From Cellvibrionales bacterium (GTDB lineage Bacteria; Pseudomonadota; Gammaproteobacteria; Pseudomonadales; JAHEIH01): DNA of 64,000 nucleotides. How positions within the stretch are numbered: the stretch's first letter is position 1; each line of letters opens with the position of its first letter. Below, in pieces: positions 55,290-63,826 of the stretch. Position numbers and translations under genes: made by a program. Below the pieces are notes generated by a model. That model had not been told where the DNA came from and ran no database searches. It was given only the letters and a program-made list of their open reading frames with translations. The stretch covers positions 34,103 to 98,102 of the forward strand of contig JAHEIH010000002.1 in NCBI GenBank assembly GCA_024639455.1, read 5' to 3'.

Positions 55290-56210
55290 CTAATAAGGCG
55301 TCATCATGGGATTATTAGGATCCGCTGTCCACTCCTGCAGAGAGCCCATATACACCGCGACGTTTTCAAAACCCGCGCGTTTTAAATTGAAGGCCACTGA
55401 GCTGGCCGCCACACCACTACCGCAGTAGGTAATGACAGGGGTGTTTGGGTCGCTTTCTAGCATCAAGGAGACCTCGTCGGTGCTGATAAATTCGCGCTTA
55501 AAATTGACCATCATACTCGCCGATACATTCACCGCCGAAGGGATGTGTCCCGGGCGTTGGTACATGGTGAAGTCGCCGTCATAATGTGGGCGGGGAAGGG
55601 CGTCGACAATCGCGATATTGCGGTCATCGATGGCGGCTTTAACAGCGTTTTGATCGGCGACCAAGCCGGGCTTAAGGTTCAATGTAAAGTGGCCCAAAGG
55701 GTAGCTTTCTTGCTCACTCGATATCGGGTGCCCGGCCGCTTCCCAGGCGGCAAAACCACCATCTAGAATGGCGATGTTTTCGTGACCCGCCCACGCGAGC
55801 ATCCACCACACCCGGGTCGCCCACGCATGGTTGTCTTTGCTGTAAATCACGACGTTGGAGTGGTTGCTAATGCCAAGTTCTTCGACGGCCGTTTGGAATG
55901 CCTCGGGTGATGGCATGGCGTTTTCAAAAGGCGATTGTTGGTCCGACAGGTGGTGAATCAAGTCCGCAAAACGTGCGCCGGGGATATGACCCTCAAGATA
56001 GCTCTGCAGGCCGCTCTGATAAGTGATGCCGTCCTTGGGTGAAATGTTGAAATACACCGTCGAATCCAGCACCACCAAATTGGGGTCGTTGAGGTGTTGC
56101 GTCAGCCAGTCCACTGAAACAACGCTATCTAGTTGGCTATCGTTAGCTTGGGTGGGCATGACAAACGCGACGAGCAGAACGAAAAGGGACAGGGTACGGG
56201 TCATAATCAT
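55290..56210 (-). CDS. sseA: Secreted thiosulfate/3-mercaptopyruvate sulfurtransferase
   Basis: A two-domain rhodanese of 306 aa. The N-terminal domain (about 30-160) is inactive with VIYSKDNHAWATR in place of a Cys loop. The C-terminal domain has the active loop CGSGVAAS with Cys263, the variant associated with 3-mercaptopyruvate sulfurtransferases. A signal peptide (MIMTRTLSLFVLLVAFVMPTQA) predicts a periplasmic enzyme, whereas E. coli SseA is cytosolic, so the substrate may differ. The gene stop lies four bases from the convergent cyclase-PilZ stop. Confidence 0.88.
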   Translation of the reverse strand: MIMTRTLSLFVLLVAFVMPTQANDSQLDSVVSVDWLTQHLNDPNLVVLDSTVYFNISPKDGITYQSGLQSYLEGHIPGARFADLIHHLSDQQSPFENAMPSPEAFQTAVEELGISNHSNVVIYSKDNHAWATRVWWMLAWAGHENIAILDGGFAAWEAAGHPISSEQESYPLGHFTLNLKPGLVADQNAVKAAIDDRNIAIVDALPRPHYDGDFTMYQRPGHIPSAVNVSASMMVNFKREFISTDEVSLMLESDPNTPVITYCGSGVAASSVAFNLKRAGFENVAVYMGSLQEWTADPNNPMMTPY

Positions 56211-56301
56211 AACAACTCTAAGCGGGTGATAGTATGCAGCTTAGAGCGAGAAAAGAGTTTTCTCAAGGGCGCGGGCCCTTGAGATGGTGCCGTTAAAGGA
56301 T

Positions 56302-57228
56302 TTAGAAGGTGAAGGTCTTGGTGAATTCAATTAACGCTTGTTTGAGGCGACGATTATCTTTGTCTTCAATCACCTCGAGATCGTTGCCGCTCAGCACTAA
56401 GTCACGGTTGTAGACCCCCTGATCCAAAATGATGACCTCCAGATTGGGGTGAATCTCTTTCAAGACTTCATAGACTGAAAAACTGTCTACGTTGATAAAT
56501 GGTGGATAGTAGTGACCGCTGGCGTTGTCGGTCTGAGCAATGCTGACTTTGACCACAAAATCCAAGAGATCTTTGATATAGATATAGGGTGACACGCCAT
56601 TGTTCTCGCCGTGGATCTGGATGCGCTTTTTGAAGTTGGCGTCGAACACCAAGCGATTGATCGGGCAGTCGATACGTAGGTTTTTTGAATAGCCATACAC
56701 CGTGGGTAGGCGCAGGTTTAGGTAGCGGTGATGCCCACCGCCGGCAAGCCGCTTCAGGTGGCGTTCACCGCGCAACTTCGACACGCTGTAGTAATCCGAG
56801 GGGTTGGGTTTGTCCTCGTCGATATTCACTTCGCCAAATCCGAACACCGACAGGGTACTAAAATTCACCAATATTTTGGGGGTGTAATAGGCCTCCATCG
56901 TGTCGACAATGTTCGACAGGCCCCAGTTGTTGATCTGTTCGAAGTGGTGCGGTGAGACCGATCCCAATTCGGAGGGCACTTGCCCCGCCAAGTGGAAGAT
57001 CAAGTCGTTACTTTCGATACACTTAGCCAGCACACGGTTGTCGAGAATGTCGCCTTCGATAAAATTGATCTTGTTTGATTCAAACTTTCGCAAGCCGCTA
57101 AAAATGTTGTAGTTGTCGCGGTTTAACGAATCGAGCAAAGTGATCGAATGGACTTCGCTGATCGATTCAAGGCGGTAGGCCAGCTCTAGGCCGATGTAGC
57201 CCGCCCCGCCCGTGATGAGTACTCTCAT
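56302..57228 (-). CDS. NAD-dependent epimerase/dehydratase (extended SDR)
   Basis: A 308-residue extended short-chain dehydrogenase. The NAD motif is TGGAGYIGLELAYRL, Asp in FIEGDILD, the catalytic Ser in NFSTLSVFG and the Tyr-x3-Lys in YYSVSKLRG (YSVSK). It acts on a nucleotide sugar or related compound. Its start overlaps the stop of the cysH gene by four bases (57225-57228), so it is translationally coupled to a sulfite-producing enzyme, an unusual pairing. Product identity (for instance a sulfo-sugar) is speculative. Confidence 0.88.
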   Translation of the reverse strand: MRVLITGGAGYIGLELAYRLESISEVHSITLLDSLNRDNYNIFSGLRKFESNKINFIEGDILDNRVLAKCIESNDLIFHLAGQVPSELGSVSPHHFEQINNWGLSNIVDTMEAYYTPKILVNFSTLSVFGFGEVNIDEDKPNPSDYYSVSKLRGERHLKRLAGGGHHRYLNLRLPTVYGYSKNLRIDCPINRLVFDANFKKRIQIHGENNGVSPYIYIKDLLDFVVKVSIAQTDNASGHYYPPFINVDSFSVYEVLKEIHPNLEVIILDQGVYNRDLVLSGNDLEVIEDKDNRRLKQALIEFTKTFTF

Positions 57229-57911
57229 GCTGATTCCTTAACAATAAGATCGGTATTGATCCCGCATTCGGTTTTGTTGAGTCCAAACCACCGCGCATCG
57301 CGCTCGTTGCCGCTGTATTTGATGCACGTGGTGCAGGGTTCACAGCCAATACTCTGGTAGCCTTCCTTGTCGAGCGGGTGCTCTGGAATATTGTGTAATT
57401 CGCGGTAGTAGTAGATATCGCGCGATGTCCAGTCGAGCATCGGGTGATAGCGGGTACAGCCAAACTTGCTGCGTTCTTCAACGTTTAAATTTTTACGAAA
57501 ACTGCTCTGGTCGGCGCGCACACCGTTGATCCAAATATCGTGTGACCCCAGCACCTTGTTGAGGGGCTGCGTCTTGTTAATGGTGCAGCACAGATCGGGG
57601 TCAGAGGCGTACAGGAAGTTGCCTTGTTGATCCTTTTGCAAGATCTTCGGTTGGTCGGGATTCAGTTTCACTAAGGGCAGCTTAAAGCGCGCACAAATCT
57701 CATCGGCGAATTCCAAGGTCTCGGGAAATAGAAAGCCGGTATTGGTCATGAACACCGAGATGTCACCGGGTTCGAAGATCTCACTTAGAATATGCAGCAG
57801 GGGGAGACTGTGCGTTTGGAAGGACGACGTGACAAAGAAACGCTTGCCTTTGTGCTGTGCGACATAGGCTTTGATGCTGTCGATCTTGGGTTGAAAATCT
57901 GCAATGTCCAC
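57225..57911 (-). CDS. cysH: [4Fe-4S] APS/PAPS reductase (CysH)
   Basis: Thioredoxin-dependent reductase that makes sulfite from activated sulfate. The iron-sulfur cluster ligands are Cys108-Cys109 (DLCCTINK) and Cys190/Cys193 (GCEPC), the pattern of the assimilatory APS reductase class. The nucleophilic Cys216 lies in the C-terminal ECG signature (TECGIN). The P-loop-like SSFQTHSLP binds the nucleotide. Length (228 aa) fits. The start is GTG 57911, because AAGGAGG is seven to eight bases upstream; an upstream ATG would place that site inside the gene. An SDR gene overlaps its stop. Confidence 0.93.
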   Translation of the reverse strand: MDIADFQPKIDSIKAYVAQHKGKRFFVTSSFQTHSLPLLHILSEIFEPGDISVFMTNTGFLFPETLEFADEICARFKLPLVKLNPDQPKILQKDQQGNFLYASDPDLCCTINKTQPLNKVLGSHDIWINGVRADQSSFRKNLNVEERSKFGCTRYHPMLDWTSRDIYYYRELHNIPEHPLDKEGYQSIGCEPCTTCIKYSGNERDARWFGLNKTECGINTDLIVKESA

Positions 57912-58127
57912 GGCGATGCCCTCCTTGAGAGAACGCAATGTATCAGTTCTTTTTAGTTCAATCTAAGAATATAAAATGCCATTCTTATTACCTTTTGATA
58001 TTTAAGGCCGGTATTTGATGGCGAGCTGACAAATACAATAGCGGCTCGGCGCACAGTGCATTTTTGACACTTCTTTTCCAGGTGTATCGCGTTACACTGT
58101 CTAAAACAATAACGACGGAGTATTGTT

Positions 58128-59867
58128 ATGTGGCAAGCCTTGCCGGTGCTTGTGGTAAGCCTTATCAGCCCCCTGTGCTGGGGCTTGAATATCGTTGACG
58201 CCGATAACCAACCCCTGGGTCCGGTGATGGTTACCCGCTTAGCGATACCAAACGACATTCCCCGTGACCCGATGGGATATCTTGCGACGGGAGAGTTCGC
58301 CCGTGCTGCAACGACTGCGACAATGTTTAGTGACGCCAAGGGCAACGTGCCCCCTCCTGAAGGGGAGCTAAGGCTGCGAAAGCCTGGCTACTTGGATGTC
58401 CTCCTCGCGCCGCACCAGCGCCCAGATCGCGTGGTCATGACACGCGCTAGCGAACAGCAGCGGGTCGATGCTGCCACCTCCAATCTTTGGTTATCGCAGG
58501 TGGATTTTAGCAGCGATGCGTTGAAGTCGGCCTTCCAGCTGAACTGTGCGTTTTGCCATCAGCAGGCGTCCGCCTTCATGCGTGTCGAGCGCAGTGAGCA
58601 GCAGTGGATCGACGTTTTTAAACGCATGAATAGCTACGGTGCACGCCTGCCTGAAAACTATTTTCTCCCCCTCGCTGATGTGTTGCGCAAAGAATACGCG
58701 CGACTGCGCGCCGCGCCCGAGGTGATCCCACACGCTGAACCTTGGCAGGCTGACATCAGTGGTTGGCAGCAAACGGAATGGTTGATCGGTGATGGCTTTT
58801 CACAAATGCACGATCTGTTATTGCACCCCAATGGCATGGTCTATGTAGGTGACAACCTGTTCGACCGCATTTATGAGATCGACCCATCCAATGGTCAGTA
58901 CAAGGTTTATAAAGTACCAGCCCTAGCAGGCGCTGAACCGGGCGGCTTCTTGGGGAATCGCTTCCAGCGTTTTCCCAAAATAGATAACGCTATGGGCGTA
59001 CACTCGTTCGCAGTGTCGCCGGTCGATGGCAATATTTTTATCACGCCCTCTATGCAGCAGGCCATGCTGGAATTTGATGTCAAAACGAAGCAGTTCACGA
59101 TTCACAAGATGCCTGCAGGCTATTACCCTCACACCATACGCGTTGATCAGCGCGATAGAGTGTGGTTTACGTTGGCGGTAAGCTCGCAAGTGGCGATGTT
59201 TGATCGCGCCACCAGCCAGTTTCACTTGATCGATCTACCCGCGCGAAATATCAAAGAGCAACTGATCATCGCTTCACTACCTGCCATTTTTGCCCTGCCC
59301 GTCGATTGGCGGCCACAACCAGCGCCGGATGAGGAGGGCACGGGACTGCCTATGCCCTATGGTATAGACGTCACCCCAGACGGGGCGATTTGGGTGGCGC
59401 GCCTGTACGCCAACGATATCGCGCGCATTGACCCCGAGAGTCTTGATGTGGAAATGATCGACTTTCCCTACCGCGGGCCGCGCCGTTTGCGCAGTGATGC
59501 CGAAGGCAAACTGTGGATCGTCGCCTTTCAAGACGGCCTATTGGTAAGTTACGACCCCGCCACTCGGCACTTTGAAGAGTACCCCTTGCCGGTGCGCAAC
59601 GAGATTCCCTACGCGCTCAATGTCGATCGCGAGCGTGGTCATGTGTGGGTTAACGGCAACCAGTCGGATAGCCTGCTGCGCTTTGATATCGCAACAAAAG
59701 CGTGGCTGAGGGTGCCCCTGCCTCGGGCACGATTTTTTAGTCGCGATGTCGAAATTGATACTAAAAGCGGCGTGGTATACACCACCAACTCGCATTTTCC
59801 TACCTACCAGAGCGAAGGTGGCGTCCCCAGTTTGCTACGCTTAACGCCGCCGGGTAACCAACCTTGA
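58128..59867 (+). CDS. Periplasmic cytochrome c-Vgb-like beta-propeller protein
   Basis: A 579-residue exported protein with a signal peptide (cleavage near residue 19). A carboxypeptidase-regulatory-like beta domain (about 20-105) is followed by a haem c site CAFCH (140-144), then a six-bladed propeller (about 200-575) like virginiamycin B lyase: QMHDLLLHPNGMVYVGDNLFDRIYEID, PYGIDVTPDGAIWVARLYANDIARID. The combination suggests an electron-carrying or substrate-binding subunit. It starts the operon; its stop overlaps the next gene (TTGA, 59864-59867). The enzymatic role is unknown; a true Vgb lyase activity is not implied. Confidence 0.82.
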   Translation: MWQALPVLVVSLISPLCWGLNIVDADNQPLGPVMVTRLAIPNDIPRDPMGYLATGEFARAATTATMFSDAKGNVPPPEGELRLRKPGYLDVLLAPHQRPDRVVMTRASEQQRVDAATSNLWLSQVDFSSDALKSAFQLNCAFCHQQASAFMRVERSEQQWIDVFKRMNSYGARLPENYFLPLADVLRKEYARLRAAPEVIPHAEPWQADISGWQQTEWLIGDGFSQMHDLLLHPNGMVYVGDNLFDRIYEIDPSNGQYKVYKVPALAGAEPGGFLGNRFQRFPKIDNAMGVHSFAVSPVDGNIFITPSMQQAMLEFDVKTKQFTIHKMPAGYYPHTIRVDQRDRVWFTLAVSSQVAMFDRATSQFHLIDLPARNIKEQLIIASLPAIFALPVDWRPQPAPDEEGTGLPMPYGIDVTPDGAIWVARLYANDIARIDPESLDVEMIDFPYRGPRRLRSDAEGKLWIVAFQDGLLVSYDPATRHFEEYPLPVRNEIPYALNVDRERGHVWVNGNQSDSLLRFDIATKAWLRVPLPRARFFSRDVEIDTKSGVVYTTNSHFPTYQSEGGVPSLLRLTPPGNQP

Positions 59868-61780
59868 AGCGCCTTGCTCCACTGATATTGAGCGCCTTAG
59901 TGGCGGCCTGCAGTGCCGAACCACTCAAGCCTGTGTTTGACTACACCGTGACTGAAGGCGTTAATAGTGCCGATTGGTTGCACTACGGCGGTGATCCTGG
60001 GGGAAGGCATTTTTCCCGCTTAACCCAGATCCACCGCGAGAATGTTGGTCAGTTGCGCGAGGTTTGGCGCTACCATTATGGTAATAGTGCCGGCGAGCAG
60101 GCGATCTCTGCTCAAGCGACGCCATTAAAACTGCCGGCCGCCGCCGGTGGTGGTTTGGTGTTTTGCGCGCCTGATAATCGCGTCATGGCGCTCGACCCAG
60201 CGACCGGTGCTGAACGATGGGTGTTTGATGGCAGGGTTGATAGCCGTGGTGAGCGGCCGATGCGCTGTCGCGGGGTGTCCTACGTGGCGACATCAGACAG
60301 CACTTGTCCGCACCGGGTTTTGCTGGCCAGCCATGACCGGCGCCTGTTTGCCTTAAATGCCCACACTGGACTCGCCTGTCAGAACTTTGGCCAGCAAGGG
60401 CAGGTGAGCTTACACGGCTATAACCCCGACGACCCTGCGGCAGTGAGCAATGCCTCGCCGCCGGCGATTATAAATGGACTCGCCATTGTCGGTTCCACCG
60501 TGGTGGATTTTGCTAGGGCGCGAGCACCGCGCGGCATCGTACAAGCCATCGATGTGGTCAGCGGCGAGGAGCGATGGCGTTTTGACCCCTTGCAGGGGGA
60601 GGTAAATACTGGTGGTGCCAACGTATGGGCACCTATCTCGGTCGATGCAGCGTTGGGCCTGGTGTATTTGCCCACCTCGGCCCCGTCTCCTGATTACTAC
60701 GGCGTATTGCGCCCTGGCGATAATGCCTATGCCAATGCGGTGGTCGCGTTAAACGTGGAAAGCGGCGAGGTGGTTTGGCATTTTCAGCACGTACATCACG
60801 ACTTGTGGGACTTCGATAGCCCGGCGCAACCCATTTTGTTTGAGCGCGACGGGGTGCCCGCACTGGCCCAGTTGACCAAGCAAGGGTTTGTGTTCGTACT
60901 TGATCGGCGCACGGGGGAACCTCTATTTCCTGTGCTCGAACAGCCGGTTCCAGCGTCTTCGATAGCCGGCGAACGCCCTTCGCCAAAGCAGCCGCGACCC
61001 ACCGCGCCCGAACAGTTAATCGACCCCTTCTTGCCGCCTTCGAAGGCTTTTGGAGTCACCCCATTCGATCGCCAAGACTGCCGTAAACAGCTCGAAGATA
61101 TTGTCGATCTGGGGTTGTTTACCCCCCTTAGCGAAAAGCCAACGTTGATGTTTCCTGGCAGCTTAGGCGGTGCGAATTGGGGTGGGGGGGCTATGCTCGA
61201 CCAACGCAACATCCTGATCACCAACGTCAACAATGTACCCTTCGTGGGGCGCCTTATTCCTCAGCACGCCAGCGATAGCGTTGCCATTGAACAGCCCAAA
61301 GCAGGCCGGGGAATGACAGTGACCATGCAGGACACACCCTACCGCGTAGAAATCAAGCCCTTGCAGTCAATGTTGGGGATACCCTGCAACCCACCGCCTT
61401 GGGGTAAGTTGCTAGCGGTGGATCTCAACAGTGGGCAGATTCTTTGGCGGCAGCCGTTAGGCTCGGTGCACGACATGGCGCCAGTGCCACTGCCCTTTGA
61501 GATCGCTTGGGGCACGCCCAATCTCGGCGGCGGAATCGCCACCGCGGGGGGAGTGTATTTTATTGCGGCCTCCATGGATCGTACCCTGCGTGCGTTTGAT
61601 GTTCGCAGCGGCGAGGTACTTTGGCGTTCCACGCTGCCGGCGGACGGCACCGCGACGCCCATGACCTACAGTGAAAAGGGTCGTCAATATATTGTGATTA
61701 ATGCCGGTGGCCACCACATGTTTGGGCGCAAACAAAGCGATGCCATCGTGGCTTACGCTTTGCCGGAGATGACACCATGA
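59864..61780 (+). CDS. PQQ-dependent dehydrogenase, Gcd-like lipoprotein lacking the membrane domain
   Basis: A 638-residue eight-bladed quinoprotein. It starts at TTG and has a lipoprotein signal (LVAAC, Cys16). The sequence follows the periplasmic half of membrane glucose dehydrogenase: GGDPGGRHFSRL, HHDLWDFDSPAQP, KQGFVFVLDRRTGEPLFP, FPGSLGGANWGG and a C-terminal GGGIATAGGVYFIAASMDRTLRAFD. The five-helix quinone-binding N-terminus of E. coli Gcd is absent, so electrons probably pass to a cytochrome c, and haem proteins are encoded on both sides. The substrate (sugar, alcohol or other) is unknown. It overlaps both neighbours by four bases. Confidence 0.9.
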   Translation: MKRLAPLILSALVAACSAEPLKPVFDYTVTEGVNSADWLHYGGDPGGRHFSRLTQIHRENVGQLREVWRYHYGNSAGEQAISAQATPLKLPAAAGGGLVFCAPDNRVMALDPATGAERWVFDGRVDSRGERPMRCRGVSYVATSDSTCPHRVLLASHDRRLFALNAHTGLACQNFGQQGQVSLHGYNPDDPAAVSNASPPAIINGLAIVGSTVVDFARARAPRGIVQAIDVVSGEERWRFDPLQGEVNTGGANVWAPISVDAALGLVYLPTSAPSPDYYGVLRPGDNAYANAVVALNVESGEVVWHFQHVHHDLWDFDSPAQPILFERDGVPALAQLTKQGFVFVLDRRTGEPLFPVLEQPVPASSIAGERPSPKQPRPTAPEQLIDPFLPPSKAFGVTPFDRQDCRKQLEDIVDLGLFTPLSEKPTLMFPGSLGGANWGGGAMLDQRNILITNVNNVPFVGRLIPQHASDSVAIEQPKAGRGMTVTMQDTPYRVEIKPLQSMLGIPCNPPPWGKLLAVDLNSGQILWRQPLGSVHDMAPVPLPFEIAWGTPNLGGGIATAGGVYFIAASMDRTLRAFDVRSGEVLWRSTLPADGTATPMTYSEKGRQYIVINAGGHHMFGRKQSDAIVAYALPEMTP

Positions 61781-63684
61781 AAGGACTGTTGTGGTTACCT
61801 CTATTATTGCTGACATGGCTCACCTGGTCGCTCAGCGGTGATTTCAGTGCGTCGAATCTGCAACAGTGGGGATTAAACAACCGCCATTGGTTACCGTTGA
61901 ATACGGTGGGAGAATGGCTCTACCAGCGCGAGTGTGCCGATTGCCATAGCGATTCTGCCAGCAAGGCGCCCAGTCACGAGGCGCTGAGCATGATGAGCCG
62001 AGAGGCCATCATGAAAACCCTGACCCTCGGCAAAATGCAGGCGCTGACGAGCCACCTGAGCAAAACTGAGAAAGGGCTGATCACTTGGTATTTGGCAGGC
62101 GAAGAGCCCGATGATAGCGCGTGGCTGGCGGAGCACAGTTGTCATCAAACAGTCGCGATCCCTCAGCGAGTGCCTATGACCGCAAACTGGGGCTTTGGTA
62201 GCGCCAATCAACGATTCATTGCACAGACAGCGATCAATACAAGCAACGTCCAAGACTTATCTCTGGCATGGACATTGGCTCTGCCGCGAGTCGCCTCGTT
62301 GCGCTCTCAGCCGGTAGTATGGGGTGAACGCTTGTATCTGGCAGACCAAGTGGGGCGCGTGTTAGTACTAGACCGTCAGCAGGGCTGCATTTTAACCGCG
62401 AGCAACGTTGACACCGCGGTGCGCTCGGCGTTGACGTTGACTCAGGATGGCGATCGCCCATTACTGGTGTTTGCCGATTCGCTCGCCGTCATTCATGCCC
62501 TCGACGCACACACCTTAGAACCCGTCTGGCAGCGCTCTGTGGCCTTGTTTGAAAGCTCGGTGGTGAGTGGTTCGCCCGCCGTGTTTGAAAATACCTTGTT
62601 CGTCCCAGTGTCTTCCTACGAGGTGGCATTGGCCGGGCAAGACAGTTATCCCTGCTGCCATAGCCACGGCGGAGTGGTGGCATTGGATCTGGCCGATGGT
62701 AATGCGTTGTGGCGCTGGCATGCGACCGCTGACGCTGTCGAGCAGGGTGTCAGCACCTTAGGCACACCGCAGTTTGGTCCCTCGGGAGCCTCGGTATGGA
62801 CCACCCCAGCGATTGATGCCAAACGCCGCAGGCTGTATGTCGGTACGGGGCAAAACAATAGCCTACCGGCGACCGATACTAGCGATGCCATCGTTGCCAT
62901 TGATCTTGATAGCGGCGAGACCGCTTGGCATTTTCAGGCAACGGCCAACGATGTTTGGAATGCTGGCTGCCTGCACAACGGTGCCAATTGCCCACCCCAG
63001 CCTGGAGGCGATTTTGACTTCGGCGCTTCGATGATTATCGCCAGTGATGAGCAGGGTGACGTGCTACTGGCGGGGCAGAAATCCGGCGAGGTGATGGCCT
63101 TGTCGCTTGATCCGAGCAGCGAGCAGGGCGACGTCTTATGGCGACGCCGCCTCAGCGATGGTACCTCCAACGGTGGTGTCCACTGGGGAATGTCGGTCGC
63201 CGGGAATACTTTGTATGTGCCTATAGCCGACCCCGAACACAATATTCCCGACTATACCCCTAGGCCCGGCATAAGCGCACTTAATTGGCGCAGCGGTGAC
63301 ATTTTGTGGCAGCAGCGAGTAAGTCGAGGCTGTGAGTACCGCGGTGCCAAGCGGGCCATCGGTCTCAGTAATATGCAGGCTAGTATTGAGCAGGACTATA
63401 ACTGTGAGTATTTTTATGGTTTATCTGCGGCGAGTACTGCAACCTCTGACTTAGTCTTTAGCGGTGCATTGAATGGCTTGCTACGGGCGTATGATGGGCA
63501 GAGTGGCCAAGAACGTTGGCGCTTCAATACCGCCATCGACGTGGCAGGTGGTCACGGTGGCGCCTTAGATGTGGCTGGACCTGTCATCGCTGAAGATATG
63601 CTGTATGTGACTTCTGGTTATGCCATGTTTGGGCAGTTGCCGGGTAATGTTTTGTTCGCGTTCCGGCTTGCAGGCTCAGAATAA
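61777..63684 (+). CDS. PQQ quinohaemoprotein, polyvinyl-alcohol-dehydrogenase-like
   Basis: A 635-residue protein with an N-terminal signal/anchor (LLWLPLLLLTWLTWSL). A cytochrome c domain follows with CADCH (Cys53-His57), then a quinoprotein propeller from about 130. The segment NDVWNAGCLHNGANCPPQPGGDFDFGASMI with AGQKSGEVMALSLDP and GGVHWGMSVAG is characteristic of PVA-dehydrogenase-type quinohaemoproteins. An adjacent-Cys pair (YPCCHSHGG) may form the disulfide seen in PQQ alcohol dehydrogenases. The ATGA overlap with the preceding gene marks a tight operon. It probably oxidises secondary alcohols or diols and passes electrons through its own haem. Confidence 0.88.
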   Translation: MKGLLWLPLLLLTWLTWSLSGDFSASNLQQWGLNNRHWLPLNTVGEWLYQRECADCHSDSASKAPSHEALSMMSREAIMKTLTLGKMQALTSHLSKTEKGLITWYLAGEEPDDSAWLAEHSCHQTVAIPQRVPMTANWGFGSANQRFIAQTAINTSNVQDLSLAWTLALPRVASLRSQPVVWGERLYLADQVGRVLVLDRQQGCILTASNVDTAVRSALTLTQDGDRPLLVFADSLAVIHALDAHTLEPVWQRSVALFESSVVSGSPAVFENTLFVPVSSYEVALAGQDSYPCCHSHGGVVALDLADGNALWRWHATADAVEQGVSTLGTPQFGPSGASVWTTPAIDAKRRRLYVGTGQNNSLPATDTSDAIVAIDLDSGETAWHFQATANDVWNAGCLHNGANCPPQPGGDFDFGASMIIASDEQGDVLLAGQKSGEVMALSLDPSSEQGDVLWRRRLSDGTSNGGVHWGMSVAGNTLYVPIADPEHNIPDYTPRPGISALNWRSGDILWQQRVSRGCEYRGAKRAIGLSNMQASIEQDYNCEYFYGLSAASTATSDLVFSGALNGLLRAYDGQSGQERWRFNTAIDVAGGHGGALDVAGPVIAEDMLYVTSGYAMFGQLPGNVLFAFRLAGSE

Positions 63685-63780
63685 TTCCCGGCTACTGTGC
63701 GCTTTTTCAGTATCCAAGGAATCTTTCTGACGTCTGTGGGAGCTTGTTCGAAGAACAAGGGAACTGACGATTTAAGAGCC

Positions 63781-63807
63781 AAAAAAAACGCCGGCAGTTG
63801 CCGGCGT
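63781..63807 (-). terminator. Rho-independent terminator of the minus-strand lipase gene
   Basis: Read on the minus strand, ACGCCGGC pairs with GCCGGCGT (63800-63807 and 63788-63795, four-base loop) and is followed by a run of Ts (the A8 run at 63781-63788). It is 19 bases after the stop at 63827. On the plus strand the T-run is weak, so it may terminate the PQQ operon less well. Confidence 0.85.
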
Positions 63808-63826
63808 CTTTGTGTGCGAGGTGGGT

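Noticed and set aside
57953..58345. Open frame on the minus strand over the start of the PQQ operon
   Set aside because: It overlaps the signal peptide region of the real gene and looks like random composition.
63743..63759. Hairpin CTTGTTC-GAA-GAACAAG after the PQQ operon as a terminator
   Set aside because: It has no T-run and is AT-rich; the stronger hairpin at 63788-63807 serves the minus-strand gene.
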